Positions 6,513 to 12,775 of a stretch of 12,775 bases of DNA are shown here, one piece after another. Made by a program: the position numbers and the translations under genes. The notes under the pieces were generated by a model. That model saw only the letters and a program-made list of their open reading frames with translations, was not told the DNA's origin and did not search any database. The stretch comes from Phyllobacteriaceae bacterium. Lineage in GTDB: Bacteria > Pseudomonadota > Alphaproteobacteria > Rhizobiales > Devosiaceae. The stretch covers positions 1 to 12,775 of the forward strand of contig JAAZLP010000269.1 in NCBI GenBank assembly GCA_012799265.1. Direction: 5' to 3'. The number at the start of each line of letters is the position of its first letter. Position 1 is the first letter of the stretch.

Positions 6513-7652
6513 TTAGTCTTCCAGCAGATAGCCGCCGGCGCGGCTCGGCAGGATTTCGCTGCCCACGATCTTGGCGACGGATTTGCCGGGAGCCGTCAAT
6601 TTCGCGGAAACCTTGGACAGAACAAAGCCATCGGTGCCGGCGCGCAGCGGTGTGCGGGCCATGAAGGCTTCAGGGCCGTCCATCGCAATGATGTCAGCAA
6701 TGACATCACCCTTCTTCACCCTGTCGCCCAGCTCAACGTGATAGGCGAGAATGCCAGGACGGTCGGAGCGGAGTACTTCGGTTGCTTCGAATGGCGTCGG
6801 CCCCGGAGCCGCTTTTGCAGGCTTCGCCGCCGCTTCGATCAGGCCGCGTCCGGCGAAGAAATCGAACAGCCCCTGCGCGTCTTCCTTGCCGATAGCGTCT
6901 GTCACGTCGGCCTGCCCACGATATTCCAGCGTTGCCGTTTCGGCCGACATCGGAATGGGGAAGTCGGGATTGTCGCGCTGCGCCTTGCGATAGAGATTGG
7001 GCAGGACTTCATCAAACGAGCCGCCGCCGCTGTCCTCTGCGGTCAGCGTGGCGGCGACTTGCATGCGGTCGGCCAGGTCCTGCAGTCCCGGCATGAGGTC
7101 TGGCGAAGTGAAGATGTGCTTGAGGCTATCGTCATCGCAATGGAGATCCAGCACAATGTCGGCATCATGCGCGTGCGTCATGACGAGATTGCGCAACCGC
7201 TGGTTGGCCGTCACCGGCTGCTGGGCAGCCAGAAATTTGCCGACAGCGGCGCGGATCAGCGCAATGTTGGACGCTGCGTCCTGGGTAAAGCGCCCAGTGA
7301 CCTCTTCCTTGATCAGCGGATAAAGGTCCGGCCAGCGGCGGTTGAAATTGATGCCCGTGTCGATGTCATAGCGACCGATGTGGTGGCGCAGAGTGCGCGT
7401 GGCCAGTCCGAGAGGGTTGACGGACGGGAAGATGACAAAGCGAGCCTTGAGCTTGCCCGCAGCGTCAGCATCGCGGATCATCGGCAGCAAATGGTGGATC
7501 GCCATTGTGCCCGGCTGCTCATCGGCGTGCAGGGCCGCCTGCATATAGACCTTGGTCTCGGCGTTCTCAGGTCCTGCCGTGTACCAGTAAAGGGTGGTCG
7601 TCTGGCCAGGCGCATCGCCTGCCAGCACTTCAGAATGCTGCTGAAAAGTCAT
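6513..7652 (-). CDS. Succinylglutamate desuccinylase/aspartoacylase family deacylase (M14-like zinc hydrolase)
   Basis: The 379-residue protein has the AstE/AspA zinc-hydrolase domain at residues 35-270. Visible elements are the ligand pair H42 and E45 (ALHADEQPG), substrate-binding N104/R105 (INFNRRWPD), ligand H171 (DLHCDD) and catalytic E243 (TLEYRG). A linker rich in Ala and Pro (about 273-288) leads to a small C-terminal beta-barrel resembling a biotinyl/lipoyl domain (about 294-362, with VELGDRVKKGDVIADI). Enzymes of this type remove an acyl group from an acylated amino acid. There is no signal peptide, so it is cytoplasmic. It is the last gene of a five-gene minus-strand operon and starts 4 bp after the permease stop, suggesting it processes what the transporter brings in. 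The acyl group and amino acid cannot be read from the sequence. Confidence 0.88.
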   Translation of the reverse strand: MTFQQHSEVLAGDAPGQTTTLYWYTAGPENAETKVYMQAALHADEQPGTMAIHHLLPMIRDADAAGKLKARFVIFPSVNPLGLATRTLRHHIGRYDIDTGINFNRRWPDLYPLIKEEVTGRFTQDAASNIALIRAAVGKFLAAQQPVTANQRLRNLVMTHAHDADIVLDLHCDDDSLKHIFTSPDLMPGLQDLADRMQVAATLTAEDSGGGSFDEVLPNLYRKAQRDNPDFPIPMSAETATLEYRGQADVTDAIGKEDAQGLFDFFAGRGLIEAAAKPAKAAPGPTPFEATEVLRSDRPGILAYHVELGDRVKKGDVIADIIAMDGPEAFMARTPLRAGTDGFVLSKVSAKLTAPGKSVAKIVGSEILPSRAGGYLLED

Positions 7653-7656
7653 GGTC

Positions 7657-8391
7657 TTACCGAAGCCATTTGGGGATGTAGCGCAGCCGTGGCGGGCTGG
7701 GCAGGTGGCGCATCAGGCGCTGATAGATCAGGCCAAATATGAAGAAGATAACCAGCGAGACGGCGAGAAAATAGAGCGCCGCGACAGGGAAGTGGAGGAA
7801 GGCGTTGTAGTCCGTCTCAAAGAGGTTTTGCGCCGTGCTCATCAATTCGCGCTGTCCGCCGATAACGGGCAGGGCGAAGTAGACGATAGCCGTCGCGTGG
7901 AACAGGAACACCACTTCATTGGTATAGGCGGGCCAGGCGAGGCGAATGAGGTTTGGCCAGATCACGCGGCGGAACTGCTGGCTGCGGCTCATGCCATAGG
8001 CGCGGGCGGCCTCGATGGCTCCGCGGGGTACCGCACGCAGGGCACCGTAGAAGATTTCTGCGGTATAAGCAGCCGTGTTCAACACCAGCACGAATGGACC
8101 CATGAAGAGCGGGTGGAGCACAAAGCCCGACCAGCCCATGGGTTTCCAGACCGTCACGTTGAGCGACAGCGCCAGCGAATAGAACATGAAGAACTGGATG
8201 AAGAGCGGCGATCCACGGAAGGCGTAGATATAGCCCCGCGACAGCCGGTTGATGATTGGATTGCTGGATGCCTTGCCCAAGGCGAGGAACACGGCCAGCA
8301 CAAAGCCCAAAGGGATCGAGGCAGCGGCGAAGGAGATGTTGAACATCACCGCCGGTGCCATAAGGGCGAGATCGTCAAAAAATGCCTGCAT
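7657..8391 (-). CDS. Polar amino acid ABC transporter permease, HisM-like
   Basis: This 244-residue inner-membrane protein has about five helices and the ABC importer EAA loop GAIEAARAYGM (124-134), which contacts the ATPase. FRGSPLFIQFFMFY (58-71) is typical of the His/Glu/Gln/Arg/opine permease family. Its start overlaps the stop of the other permease by one base (TGATG), the usual coupling of HisQ and HisM pairs, and the deacylase gene begins 4 bp after its stop. It should form a heterodimer with the upstream permease. The substrate class (polar amino acid or derivative) comes from the family; the exact ligand is unknown. Confidence 0.93.
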   Translation of the reverse strand: MQAFFDDLALMAPAVMFNISFAAASIPLGFVLAVFLALGKASSNPIINRLSRGYIYAFRGSPLFIQFFMFYSLALSLNVTVWKPMGWSGFVLHPLFMGPFVLVLNTAAYTAEIFYGALRAVPRGAIEAARAYGMSRSQQFRRVIWPNLIRLAWPAYTNEVVFLFHATAIVYFALPVIGGQRELMSTAQNLFETDYNAFLHFPVAALYFLAVSLVIFFIFGLIYQRLMRHLPSPPRLRYIPKWLR

Positions 8392-9203
8392 CAGCCGTGT
8401 GCCTCGCTCAAAATGCCACGGCCCACGCGACGCGTGATGGCGTCGAACGCCCGCTCAGAGAGCCAGGTGACGAGGATGTAGAACACGAACAGGACCAGAT
8501 AGTAGCGCCAGCGCCAGTCGTCATGCACCAGGCCGACTGTCGGCAGGAAGTTTGGTGCGCCCAGGCGGTCTGCCCAGAGGACGATGTCGGCAATCTGCAG
8601 TAGCGACAGCAGCGACGTTGCCTTGATGATCAGCATCCAGACATTGGAGAGGCCGGGCAGGGCATAGACCCACATTTGGCGAATATGCACACGCCAAAGG
8701 ACCTGGCTTTCGGACATGCCATAGGCGCGGGCGGCTTCCAGCTGCCCTGCGGGCACCGAGCGCATTGCGCCATGGATGACGTTGGTGGCAAATGCCCCAT
8801 AGACGAGGCCCAGCGAAACACTGGCAAGGATGAGATATTCCGGCGTGCCGAGGAACCAGTTGGCTTCCTTGCACGGCGGCCAGGGCGCAGACTGCGCCGC
8901 GATCATCTCAGGCGTGCAAACCTGAGATGCCACAAACCACTCCACGCCCTGCTCGAAGGCGAGGGGGAAGAACAGGAAAAAGAGAACGTCCGGCACGCCG
9001 CGCACAATCGCCGAATAAACGGTGCCGATCATGCGCAGAGGCCAGAAGCGGGAGTTTTTCAGTGTCGCGCCGGTCAGGCCAAAGATAACCGCCAGCGCGC
9101 CGCCCAACAGGGCCGCGATGATGGTGAACTGGAAGCTGGCATACCAGGTCAGGTGCTTGCCATTGGTGAGGTAGCTGACCCAGAAGGCGATGTCGTCGAA
9201 CAT
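8391..9203 (-). CDS. Polar amino acid ABC transporter permease, HisQ-like, with an extra periplasmic loop
   Basis: This is a 270-residue membrane protein of the HisQ/OccQ type with the EAA loop GQLEAARAYGM (153-163). It is roughly 30-40 residues longer than common HisQ proteins. The extra length lies at about residues 90-122, between the second and third helices; from the family topology (N-terminus outside) this loop faces the periplasm. The loop contains C96 and C111, which could form a disulfide. It pairs with the HisM-like permease encoded directly after it. It follows the binding-protein gene by 68 bp, with a strong hairpin in the gap. Confidence 0.92.
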   Translation of the reverse strand: MFDDIAFWVSYLTNGKHLTWYASFQFTIIAALLGGALAVIFGLTGATLKNSRFWPLRMIGTVYSAIVRGVPDVLFFLFFPLAFEQGVEWFVASQVCTPEMIAAQSAPWPPCKEANWFLGTPEYLILASVSLGLVYGAFATNVIHGAMRSVPAGQLEAARAYGMSESQVLWRVHIRQMWVYALPGLSNVWMLIIKATSLLSLLQIADIVLWADRLGAPNFLPTVGLVHDDWRWRYYLVLFVFYILVTWLSERAFDAITRRVGRGILSEAHG

Positions 9204-9224
9204 GCCGCTCGTCTCTCAAAAGTT

Positions 9225-9250
9225 GCTCCCCCCGATTGTTCGGGAGGAGC
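9225..9250 (-). other. Intercistronic hairpin between binding protein and permease genes
   Basis: Eleven-base arms (9225-9235 and 9240-9250) pair with one mismatch (9230 against 9245) around a four-base loop. On the minus strand the stem is followed by AACTTTTG, a short U-rich run. The hairpin lies between the binding-protein stop and the first permease start. Such a position commonly attenuates transcription or protects the upstream message, raising binding-protein levels over permease levels. Confidence 0.55.
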
Positions 9251-9271
9251 GTAAGCATCAAGCCGAGAGGC

Positions 9272-10024
9272 TTATTCGGTGAAGAACGGGCCCTGGCCCT
9301 CGAACCACTGGCCGATCAGCTTGTCGACAGTGCCGTCTGCCTTGAGGGCGGTGATGGCTTCGTCCAGCTTGGCCTTGAGTTCGGTGTCTTCCTTGCGCAG
9401 GCCAGCGCCAACGCCGCCGCCGATCAGCACGTCTTCGCCCACGAATTCGATTGCGCCGTTAGCGGCGGTCACGATCGGTTCGAGATAAGCGCCATCAGCC
9501 AGGATGGTGTCGATATTGCCTGCCATCAGGTCGGCCATGTTCTGGTCAGCGGTTGCAAAGCTGACGATGGTGTTGCCTTCGGCGAGGTTGGCTTCGGCAT
9601 AAGCAGCCTGGATGGTGCCGCTCTGCACGCCGATACGCGCACCCTGCAGGTTTGCGAAGTCGAAGTTGGCGCCCGGTGCGGCAACAAACTTGGACGGATC
9701 GGGCGGGAAGTAATTCTGGGTGAAGTCGATCGTCTGCTGACGCTCTTCGGTGATGGACATGCCGGCCATCAGCATGTCGTAGTTGCCGGCAAGCATGTTG
9801 GGGATCATCGAATCCCAGTCATTCAGGATCCATTCGCAGGTCAGACCAGCTTTTTCGCAGATGGCATTGCCCAGGTCGATTTCAAAGCCAGCCGGCTCGC
9901 CGGCGTCGTTGAGGAAGTTCCACGGCGCATAGGCGCCCTCGGTGGCGATGCGCACGTTTTCCTGAGCAAAGGCAGGGGCGCCAAGGGCCAGGACGGCGGC
10001 AGCTGCCAGCAACACGTTCTTCAT
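9272..10024 (-). CDS. Periplasmic amino acid-binding protein of the ABC transporter (HisJ/LAO-like)
   Basis: The 250-residue protein has a clear signal peptide (MKNVLLAAAAVLALGAPAFA, cleavage after A20). It is of type II periplasmic binding fold, family 3. Ligand-site features are W35 (YAPWNF), AGMSIT (87-92) with R95, SGT (135-137) and D177 (ILADGAYL). By analogy with HisJ/LAO, the Arg and Asp would hold the alpha-carboxyl and alpha-amino groups of an amino acid. C56 and C63 match the disulfide seen in HisJ/LAO proteins. The frame is open up to 10153, but ATG 10024 is the start because the signal peptide begins there and GGAG lies eight bases before it. It captures the substrate for the two downstream permeases. 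Confidence 0.93.
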   Translation of the reverse strand: MKNVLLAAAAVLALGAPAFAQENVRIATEGAYAPWNFLNDAGEPAGFEIDLGNAICEKAGLTCEWILNDWDSMIPNMLAGNYDMLMAGMSITEERQQTIDFTQNYFPPDPSKFVAAPGANFDFANLQGARIGVQSGTIQAAYAEANLAEGNTIVSFATADQNMADLMAGNIDTILADGAYLEPIVTAANGAIEFVGEDVLIGGGVGAGLRKEDTELKAKLDEAITALKADGTVDKLIGQWFEGQGPFFTE

Positions 10025-10063
10025 GGTCTTTTCTCCGGTTTGTTTGTCGTTCTTGTTATGTCG

Positions 10064-10079
10064 CCCGGTTATTTCCGGG
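10064..10079 (-). other. Short hairpin between ATPase and binding-protein genes
   Basis: CCCGG and CCGGG arms pair around a six-base AT-rich loop in the 70-base gap between the ATPase stop and the binding-protein start. The stem is only 5 bp and lacks a U-tract, so a function in message processing is only a possibility. Confidence 0.25.
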
Positions 10080-10094
10080 TTCGTTCCCATCCGA

Positions 10095-10892
10095 TCAGCC
10101 GTGATTGGCTGCGTTAAGGAATTGCTTGAGGCGGCCAGATCGAGTGGCGCCAAACACTTCGTCCGGCGTGCCCTCTTCCTCGATCAGCCCCTGGTGAAGG
10201 AATATCACTCGGTCAGACACCGAGCGGGCAAAGTCCATGTCGTGCGTCACGAGGATCATCGTCCGGCCTTCATCGGCGAGCAGCTTGATCACGCGCAGCA
10301 CTTCCTGCTCCAGTTCGGGATCAAGCGCCGACGTCGGTTCGTCAAACAGCATGACGCGCGGATTGATGCAGAGGGCGCGCGCGATGGCAGCGCGCTGCTG
10401 CTGGCCGCCGGAAAGCTGAGAGGGGTAGGCGTCGGCTTTTGATCCGATCCCGACCTTGTCCAGCATGGCGCGCGCTTCGGCTTCCACTTCAGCGCGGTTG
10501 CGCTTCTGCACGATCAGCGGCGCTTCCATGACATTCTCGAGCACTGTCATGTGCGCCCAGAGATTGAAGGACTGGAACACCATGCCGAGCTCAGAACGGA
10601 TGCGGCGGATCTGGCCCTCGTCGCCAATCTGGCGGTGATGAGCATCGCCTTTGAGTACGATCGCTTCGCCATCGATCAACACGTCGCCCTGATTGGGGAC
10701 TTCCAGCATGTTGATGCAGCGCAGCAGAGTCGATTTGCCAGACCCGGACGAGCCTATGAGGGAAATGACTTCGCCTTCGCGGGCAATGAAGGAAATGCCC
10801 TTGAGCACTTCCAGATCTCCGAAGGACTTGTGCAGGTTGCGTAGTTCGACAACCGGAGTTGACCCCGAAGTGACGGGTTCGACTTCTTTCAT
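10095..10892 (-). CDS. Polar amino acid ABC transporter ATP-binding protein (HisP/GlnQ-like)
   Basis: The 265-residue ATPase has all expected motifs: Walker A GSSGSGKST (47-55), Q-loop Q107 (MVFQSFNLW), signature LSGGQQQR (160-167), Walker B VMLFDEP (180-186) with catalytic E185, and H-loop H217 (LVTHD). SFNLWAHMTVLEN is typical of the amino acid importer subfamily. It drives the two permeases from the cytoplasmic face. The frame continues upstream to 11030, but that stretch is unlike a transporter ATPase; ATG 10892 (or GTG 10898, two codons earlier) is the likely start. It is the first gene of the minus-strand operon, with the promoter presumably in the 152-base divergent gap before the DUF218 gene. 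Confidence 0.94.
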   Translation of the reverse strand: MKEVEPVTSGSTPVVELRNLHKSFGDLEVLKGISFIAREGEVISLIGSSGSGKSTLLRCINMLEVPNQGDVLIDGEAIVLKGDAHHRQIGDEGQIRRIRSELGMVFQSFNLWAHMTVLENVMEAPLIVQKRNRAEVEAEARAMLDKVGIGSKADAYPSQLSGGQQQRAAIARALCINPRVMLFDEPTSALDPELEQEVLRVIKLLADEGRTMILVTHDMDFARSVSDRVIFLHQGLIEEEGTPDEVFGATRSGRLKQFLNAANHG

Positions 10893-10932
10893 GCTCACCG
10901 TGGCGCGTTGGGGCCGCGCTTTCCTGACCGGC

Positions 10933-10960
10933 GATTGTCCTTGTTGACCATCCGACAATC
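10933..10960. promoter_or_regulatory. Inverted repeat in the divergent intergenic region (possible operator)
   Basis: GATTGTC (10933-10939) and GACAATC (10954-10960) form a perfect 7-bp inverted repeat, with centres 21 bases apart (two helical turns). It lies between the divergent ABC operon and the DUF218 gene. TTGACC also occurs twice, 17 bases apart, at 10944 and 10961. I could not place a convincing -10 element for either strand. Confidence 0.3.
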
Positions 10961-11044
10961 TTGACCGTTTGGTAGAAAACCAGAAGACGGTGAGATAGCA
11001 AGCGAAAAGGCAGCTAAGGTGCCGCCTCACACAAGGGAACGCCC

Positions 11045-11833
11045 ATGTTTTTTGTCGCGTCGAAGCTGTTCTGGCTTTTTGCCCAACCCTTGAGTGTCAT
11101 CCTGGCGTTGGTGTTGCTTGGCCTTGCACTGATCTGGTGGGGCCGTCGGAAGGCTGCCCTCGTCTTTTTGGGGCTTGCTGCGCTGGTCCATGTGGCAGTG
11201 GGTTATACGAGCCTGGGTTATGTCCTCATCCAGCCTCTGGAGGACCGGTTTGCCGTACCCGTCAGCCCACCCGAAGAGGTGAACGCCATCGTGCTGCTCG
11301 GAGGCGCCACACTGGCGCGACCCAGCACTGCAAGAGAGATTACCGAATTAAATCAGAGTGGCGACAGGCTTGTCACGACTCTCTGGCTCGCGCAGCGCTA
11401 CCCGGAGGCCAAGCTGGTGCTGAGCGGCGGTGGTGGTTTTCTGATGGGGGAGACGGAGAGTGAAGCTGAAACCATGCGTCGCTTCTTCGAACGTTTCGGC
11501 ATCGCGAAGGAGCGGCTGATTGTCGAAGGAGAATCCCGCAACACTGACGAGAACGCCCTTCTGACCCGAGACCTTGTCGATGGCGGTGGCGCGACAATTC
11601 TTGTTACGTCAGCGTTTCACATGCCTCGCTCGGTAGGCATCTTCCGCAAGCAGGGTGTCGACGTGGTGCCTTGGCCAACGGACTACCGGAGTACAGGGGA
11701 CCAGGGTCTTACACTAGAACTGGCCAATCCCAATCAGAACCTTGAAACGGCCACCGTGGCGATGCGTGAGTGGATCGGCTTAGTGGCCTATAACCTTACA
11801 GGGCGTACCAGTGACCTGCTGCCTTCACCATAA
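11045..11833 (+). CDS. YdcF/ElyC-type DUF218 membrane protein
   Basis: The 262-residue protein starts with two hydrophobic helices (about 8-32 and 36-62) followed by a DUF218 Rossmann-like domain. The domain shows AIVLLGGA (81-88), KLVLSGGGG (123-131), EGESRNTDENA (161-171) and ILVTSAFHMPRS (185-196), the conserved blocks of the YdcF/SanA/ElyC family. Size and N-terminal topology resemble E. coli ElyC, an envelope biogenesis factor linked to peptidoglycan and lipid carrier metabolism, but the exact role is not shown by sequence. An AAGGGA Shine-Dalgarno precedes the ATG. The gene is transcribed away from the ABC operon and ends at a strong hairpin. Confidence 0.88.
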   Translation: MFFVASKLFWLFAQPLSVILALVLLGLALIWWGRRKAALVFLGLAALVHVAVGYTSLGYVLIQPLEDRFAVPVSPPEEVNAIVLLGGATLARPSTAREITELNQSGDRLVTTLWLAQRYPEAKLVLSGGGGFLMGETESEAETMRRFFERFGIAKERLIVEGESRNTDENALLTRDLVDGGGATILVTSAFHMPRSVGIFRKQGVDVVPWPTDYRSTGDQGLTLELANPNQNLETATVAMREWIGLVAYNLTGRTSDLLPSP

Positions 11834-11866
11834 ATGAAAACGGCGCCCAAGGGCGCCGCATTTCAT
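11834..11866. terminator. Bidirectional terminator-like hairpin between convergent DUF218 and DUF1328 genes
   Basis: A CGGCGCCC/GGGCGCCG core is flanked by ATGAAA and TTTCAT, which also pair across short bulges. It begins at the base after the DUF218 stop codon and lies 17 bases beyond the DUF1328 stop. TTTCAT-type flanks on both strands suit termination in both directions. Confidence 0.7.
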
Positions 11867-11883
11867 GGTCGCCTCTACGTCGT

Positions 11884-12048
11884 TCAGGTGCGACGGATGA
11901 AGCCGATGACCAAAGAGATAACCAGGAAGGCCAGGAACAGGAAGAACAGGATCTGCGCGATCCCGGCCGATGCTCCTGCTACGCCGCCAAAGCCAAGCAC
12001 GCCGGCAATCAGGGCGATTACAAGAAAAACCAAAGCATAGTACAGCAT
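11884..12048 (-). CDS. DUF1328 (UPF0391/YtjA-like) small membrane protein
   Basis: This 54-residue protein was read directly from the minus strand. It begins MLYYALVFLVIALIAGVLGF, continues GGVAGASAGIAQILFFLF, and ends VIGFIRRT. It is two hydrophobic helices joined by a Gly/Ala-rich turn, the standard form and length of the family. The function of the family is unknown; members are often stress-induced. GGAG six bases before the ATG at 12048 supports that start over the in-frame ATG at 12060. A sigma-EcfG-type promoter lies about 30 bases upstream, and strong hairpins lie on both sides, so it should be a single-gene transcript. A long overlapping frame (11825-12127) on the same strand is only a shadow. 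Confidence 0.9.
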   Translation of the reverse strand: MLYYALVFLVIALIAGVLGFGGVAGASAGIAQILFFLFLAFLVISLVIGFIRRT

Positions 12049-12078
12049 GGGAAACTCCATGAATTGTGTTGCCAGCTA

Positions 12079-12103
12079 AACGCCTGAATCTGCGGGCAGT
12101 TCC
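12079..12103 (-). promoter_or_regulatory. Sigma-EcfG (general stress response) type promoter of the DUF1328 gene
   Basis: The minus strand reads GGAAC, 16 bases, then CGTT, matching the alphaproteobacterial sigma-EcfG consensus (GGAAC-N16/17-CGTT). The -10 element ends 30 bases before the ATG, leaving a short leader with its own Shine-Dalgarno. The -35 lies partly within a small dyad (CTGCGG/CCGCAG, 12090-12107). The next gene upstream is phyR, the activator of this very response. Confidence 0.72.
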
Positions 12104-12113
12104 GCAGTAAATA

Positions 12114-12139
12114 AAATAGGCCGGCAAGCCGGCCTATTT
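12114..12139 (-). terminator. Rho-independent terminator of phyR
   Basis: A perfect 12-bp stem, AAATAGGCCGGC/GCCGGCCTATTT, closes on an AA centre. On the minus strand it is followed by a TTTTATTTA tract. It lies 23 bases after the phyR stop codon and separates that gene from the DUF1328 promoter. Confidence 0.82.
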
Positions 12140-12162
12140 GACTGAACACTCTAAACTGAGGG

Positions 12163-12774
12163 TCAGGCGGCTGCGCGGGAACCTTCGTCGAAGAACAGCG
12201 CCTGACTGATCAGTGCCTTCACCATGTCTGGGTTGAATGGCTTGGTCACAAGGAATGTCGGCTCGGGACGTTCGCCGGTGAGCAGGCGTTCGGGGAAGGC
12301 GGTAATGAAAATCACCGGCACGGCATGGGTGTTCAGAATGTCGTTTACCGCGTCGATACCCGAGCTGCCATCAGCCAGCTGAATGTCGGCGAGGATCATC
12401 CGCGGCTGGGTCTGATTGAACAGCGCCACGGCCTCCTTATGAGTGCGGGCAATGCTGACCACCTTATGGCCCAGGCTCTCAACCATCTGTTCGATGTCCA
12501 TGGCGATGAGCGGCTCATCTTCGATGATCATGATCTCAGTGGCGACCTGACGGGAAATTTCCGTAGAGGCTTCTTCGAGGAGCTTCTGGAAGTCTTCCTC
12601 AGTAACGGAAAGAATCTCCGCCGCCTGGGCATGGGTGAATCCCTCGACGGCTACGAGCAGGAAAGCCTGGCGGGGACGGGGAGCGAGATTGGCAAGATTA
12701 GCCGCTGCACGCTTCTCCCAGACGAAATTCGAGGCGGGTGCAGGGACGCGAACCGCGGAGGTCGAGAACAGGGC
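12163..12774 (-). CDS. phyR: General stress response regulator PhyR, 3' part (5' end beyond window)
   Basis: The frame is open from the right edge to the stop at 12163, giving 203 residues; roughly 60 N-terminal residues are missing. Residues 19-75 of the fragment (WEKRAAANLANLAPRPRQAF, then FTHAQAAEILSV) are the sigma-4-like part of PhyR's sigma-factor-mimic domain. The receiver domain follows, with acidic residues in IIEDEP (83-88), phospho-acceptor D130 (ILADIQL), T158 (FITAFPE) and K178 in VTKPFNPDMVK, a motif typical of PhyR receivers. When phosphorylated, PhyR binds the anti-sigma factor NepR and frees sigma-EcfG to switch on stress genes. An internal ATG at 12531 would give a bare receiver, but the upstream residues clearly belong to the protein. 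NepR, EcfG and a partner histidine kinase probably lie outside to the right. Confidence 0.95.
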   Translation of the reverse strand, partial: ALFSTSAVRVPAPASNFVWEKRAAANLANLAPRPRQAFLLVAVEGFTHAQAAEILSVTEEDFQKLLEEASTEISRQVATEIMIIEDEPLIAMDIEQMVESLGHKVVSIARTHKEAVALFNQTQPRMILADIQLADGSSGIDAVNDILNTHAVPVIFITAFPERLLTGERPEPTFLVTKPFNPDMVKALISQALFFDEGSRAAA

Positions 12775-12775
12775 C

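Noticed and set aside
10063..10087. Second sigma-EcfG promoter before the binding-protein gene (GGAAC on the minus strand)
   Set aside because: No CGTT occurs 16 or 17 bases downstream, so only the -35 half is present by chance.
6738..10117. Several long + frames opposite the ABC-deacylase operon (e.g. 6738-7742, 7651-8481, 8676-9254, 9236-10117)
   Set aside because: They are mirror frames produced by GC-rich codon bias of well-identified minus-strand genes, with no recognisable domains.
10025..10153. N-terminal extension of the binding protein to 10153
   Set aside because: It would bury the signal peptide and overlap the ATPase gene; GGAG and the signal sequence place the start at 10024.
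11825..12127. 100-codon minus frame overlapping the DUF1328 gene
   Set aside because: Wrong frame: no family resemblance, and its start lies inside the phyR terminator. The adjacent frame gives a perfect DUF1328 protein.
12163..12531. Stand-alone single-domain response regulator starting at the ATG 12531
   Set aside because: The frame stays open to the window edge and the added residues match the sigma-like domain of PhyR, so the ATG is internal.
1..12775. CRISPR arrays, tRNA or rRNA genes, insertion sequences, prophage or defence system
   Set aside because: No regular direct repeats, cloverleaf-like segments, transposase motifs or nuclease-type defence genes were seen on either strand.

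Overview
The window reads as an alphaproteobacterial chromosome segment, probably Hyphomicrobiales and Devosia-like. The clearest lineage marker is the partial PhyR general stress regulator at the right end, next to a sigma-EcfG-type promoter; both are hallmarks of Alphaproteobacteria. Base composition is GC-rich and fairly even, coding density is very high, and no non-coding gap exceeds about 160 bases. I saw no tRNA, rRNA, CRISPR array, IS element or integrase.

Region 1 (1-3430, + strand) is a uronate catabolism operon. It contains the C-terminal part of a TRAP transporter large subunit (DctM), a FadR-type GntR regulator, KduI, KduD and a small cupin matching KdgF. The genes are separated by 4 bp or less or overlap. 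KdgF opens the ring of 4,5-unsaturated uronates, KduI isomerises the product and KduD reduces it to 2-keto-3-deoxygluconate (KDG). The TRAP system is the likely importer of the unsaturated uronate or oligouronide.

Region 2 (about 3431-5156) is a block unrelated to sugars: an M15-peptidase-like protein on the minus strand, divergent from a TRIC-family channel gene that overlaps a DUF4326 gene. Region 3 (5199-6416, + strand) is uxuA, mannonate dehydratase, with a TTG start. It also makes KDG, so regions 1 and 3 converge on one metabolite although region 2 separates them. KDG kinase, KDPG aldolase and UxuB are not in the window.

Region 4 (6513-10892, minus strand) is a five-gene operon: polar amino acid ABC ATPase, periplasmic binding protein, two HisQ/HisM-type permeases and a succinylglutamate desuccinylase/aspartoacylase-family hydrolase. 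The layout suggests import and then deacylation of an acylated amino acid-like compound. It converges with uxuA over a short gap with hairpins for both strands.

Region 5 (11045-12775) holds a YdcF/ElyC-type DUF218 membrane protein (+), a 54-residue DUF1328 membrane protein (minus) with a consensus-like sigma-EcfG promoter, and the 3' part of phyR (minus), running off the right edge. Two perfect GC-rich hairpins flank the DUF1328 gene. Nothing here amounts to a wholly new system; the points most worth following are the ABC-deacylase operon, the stress promoter beside phyR, the TRIC-DUF4326 pair and the altered M15-like protein.
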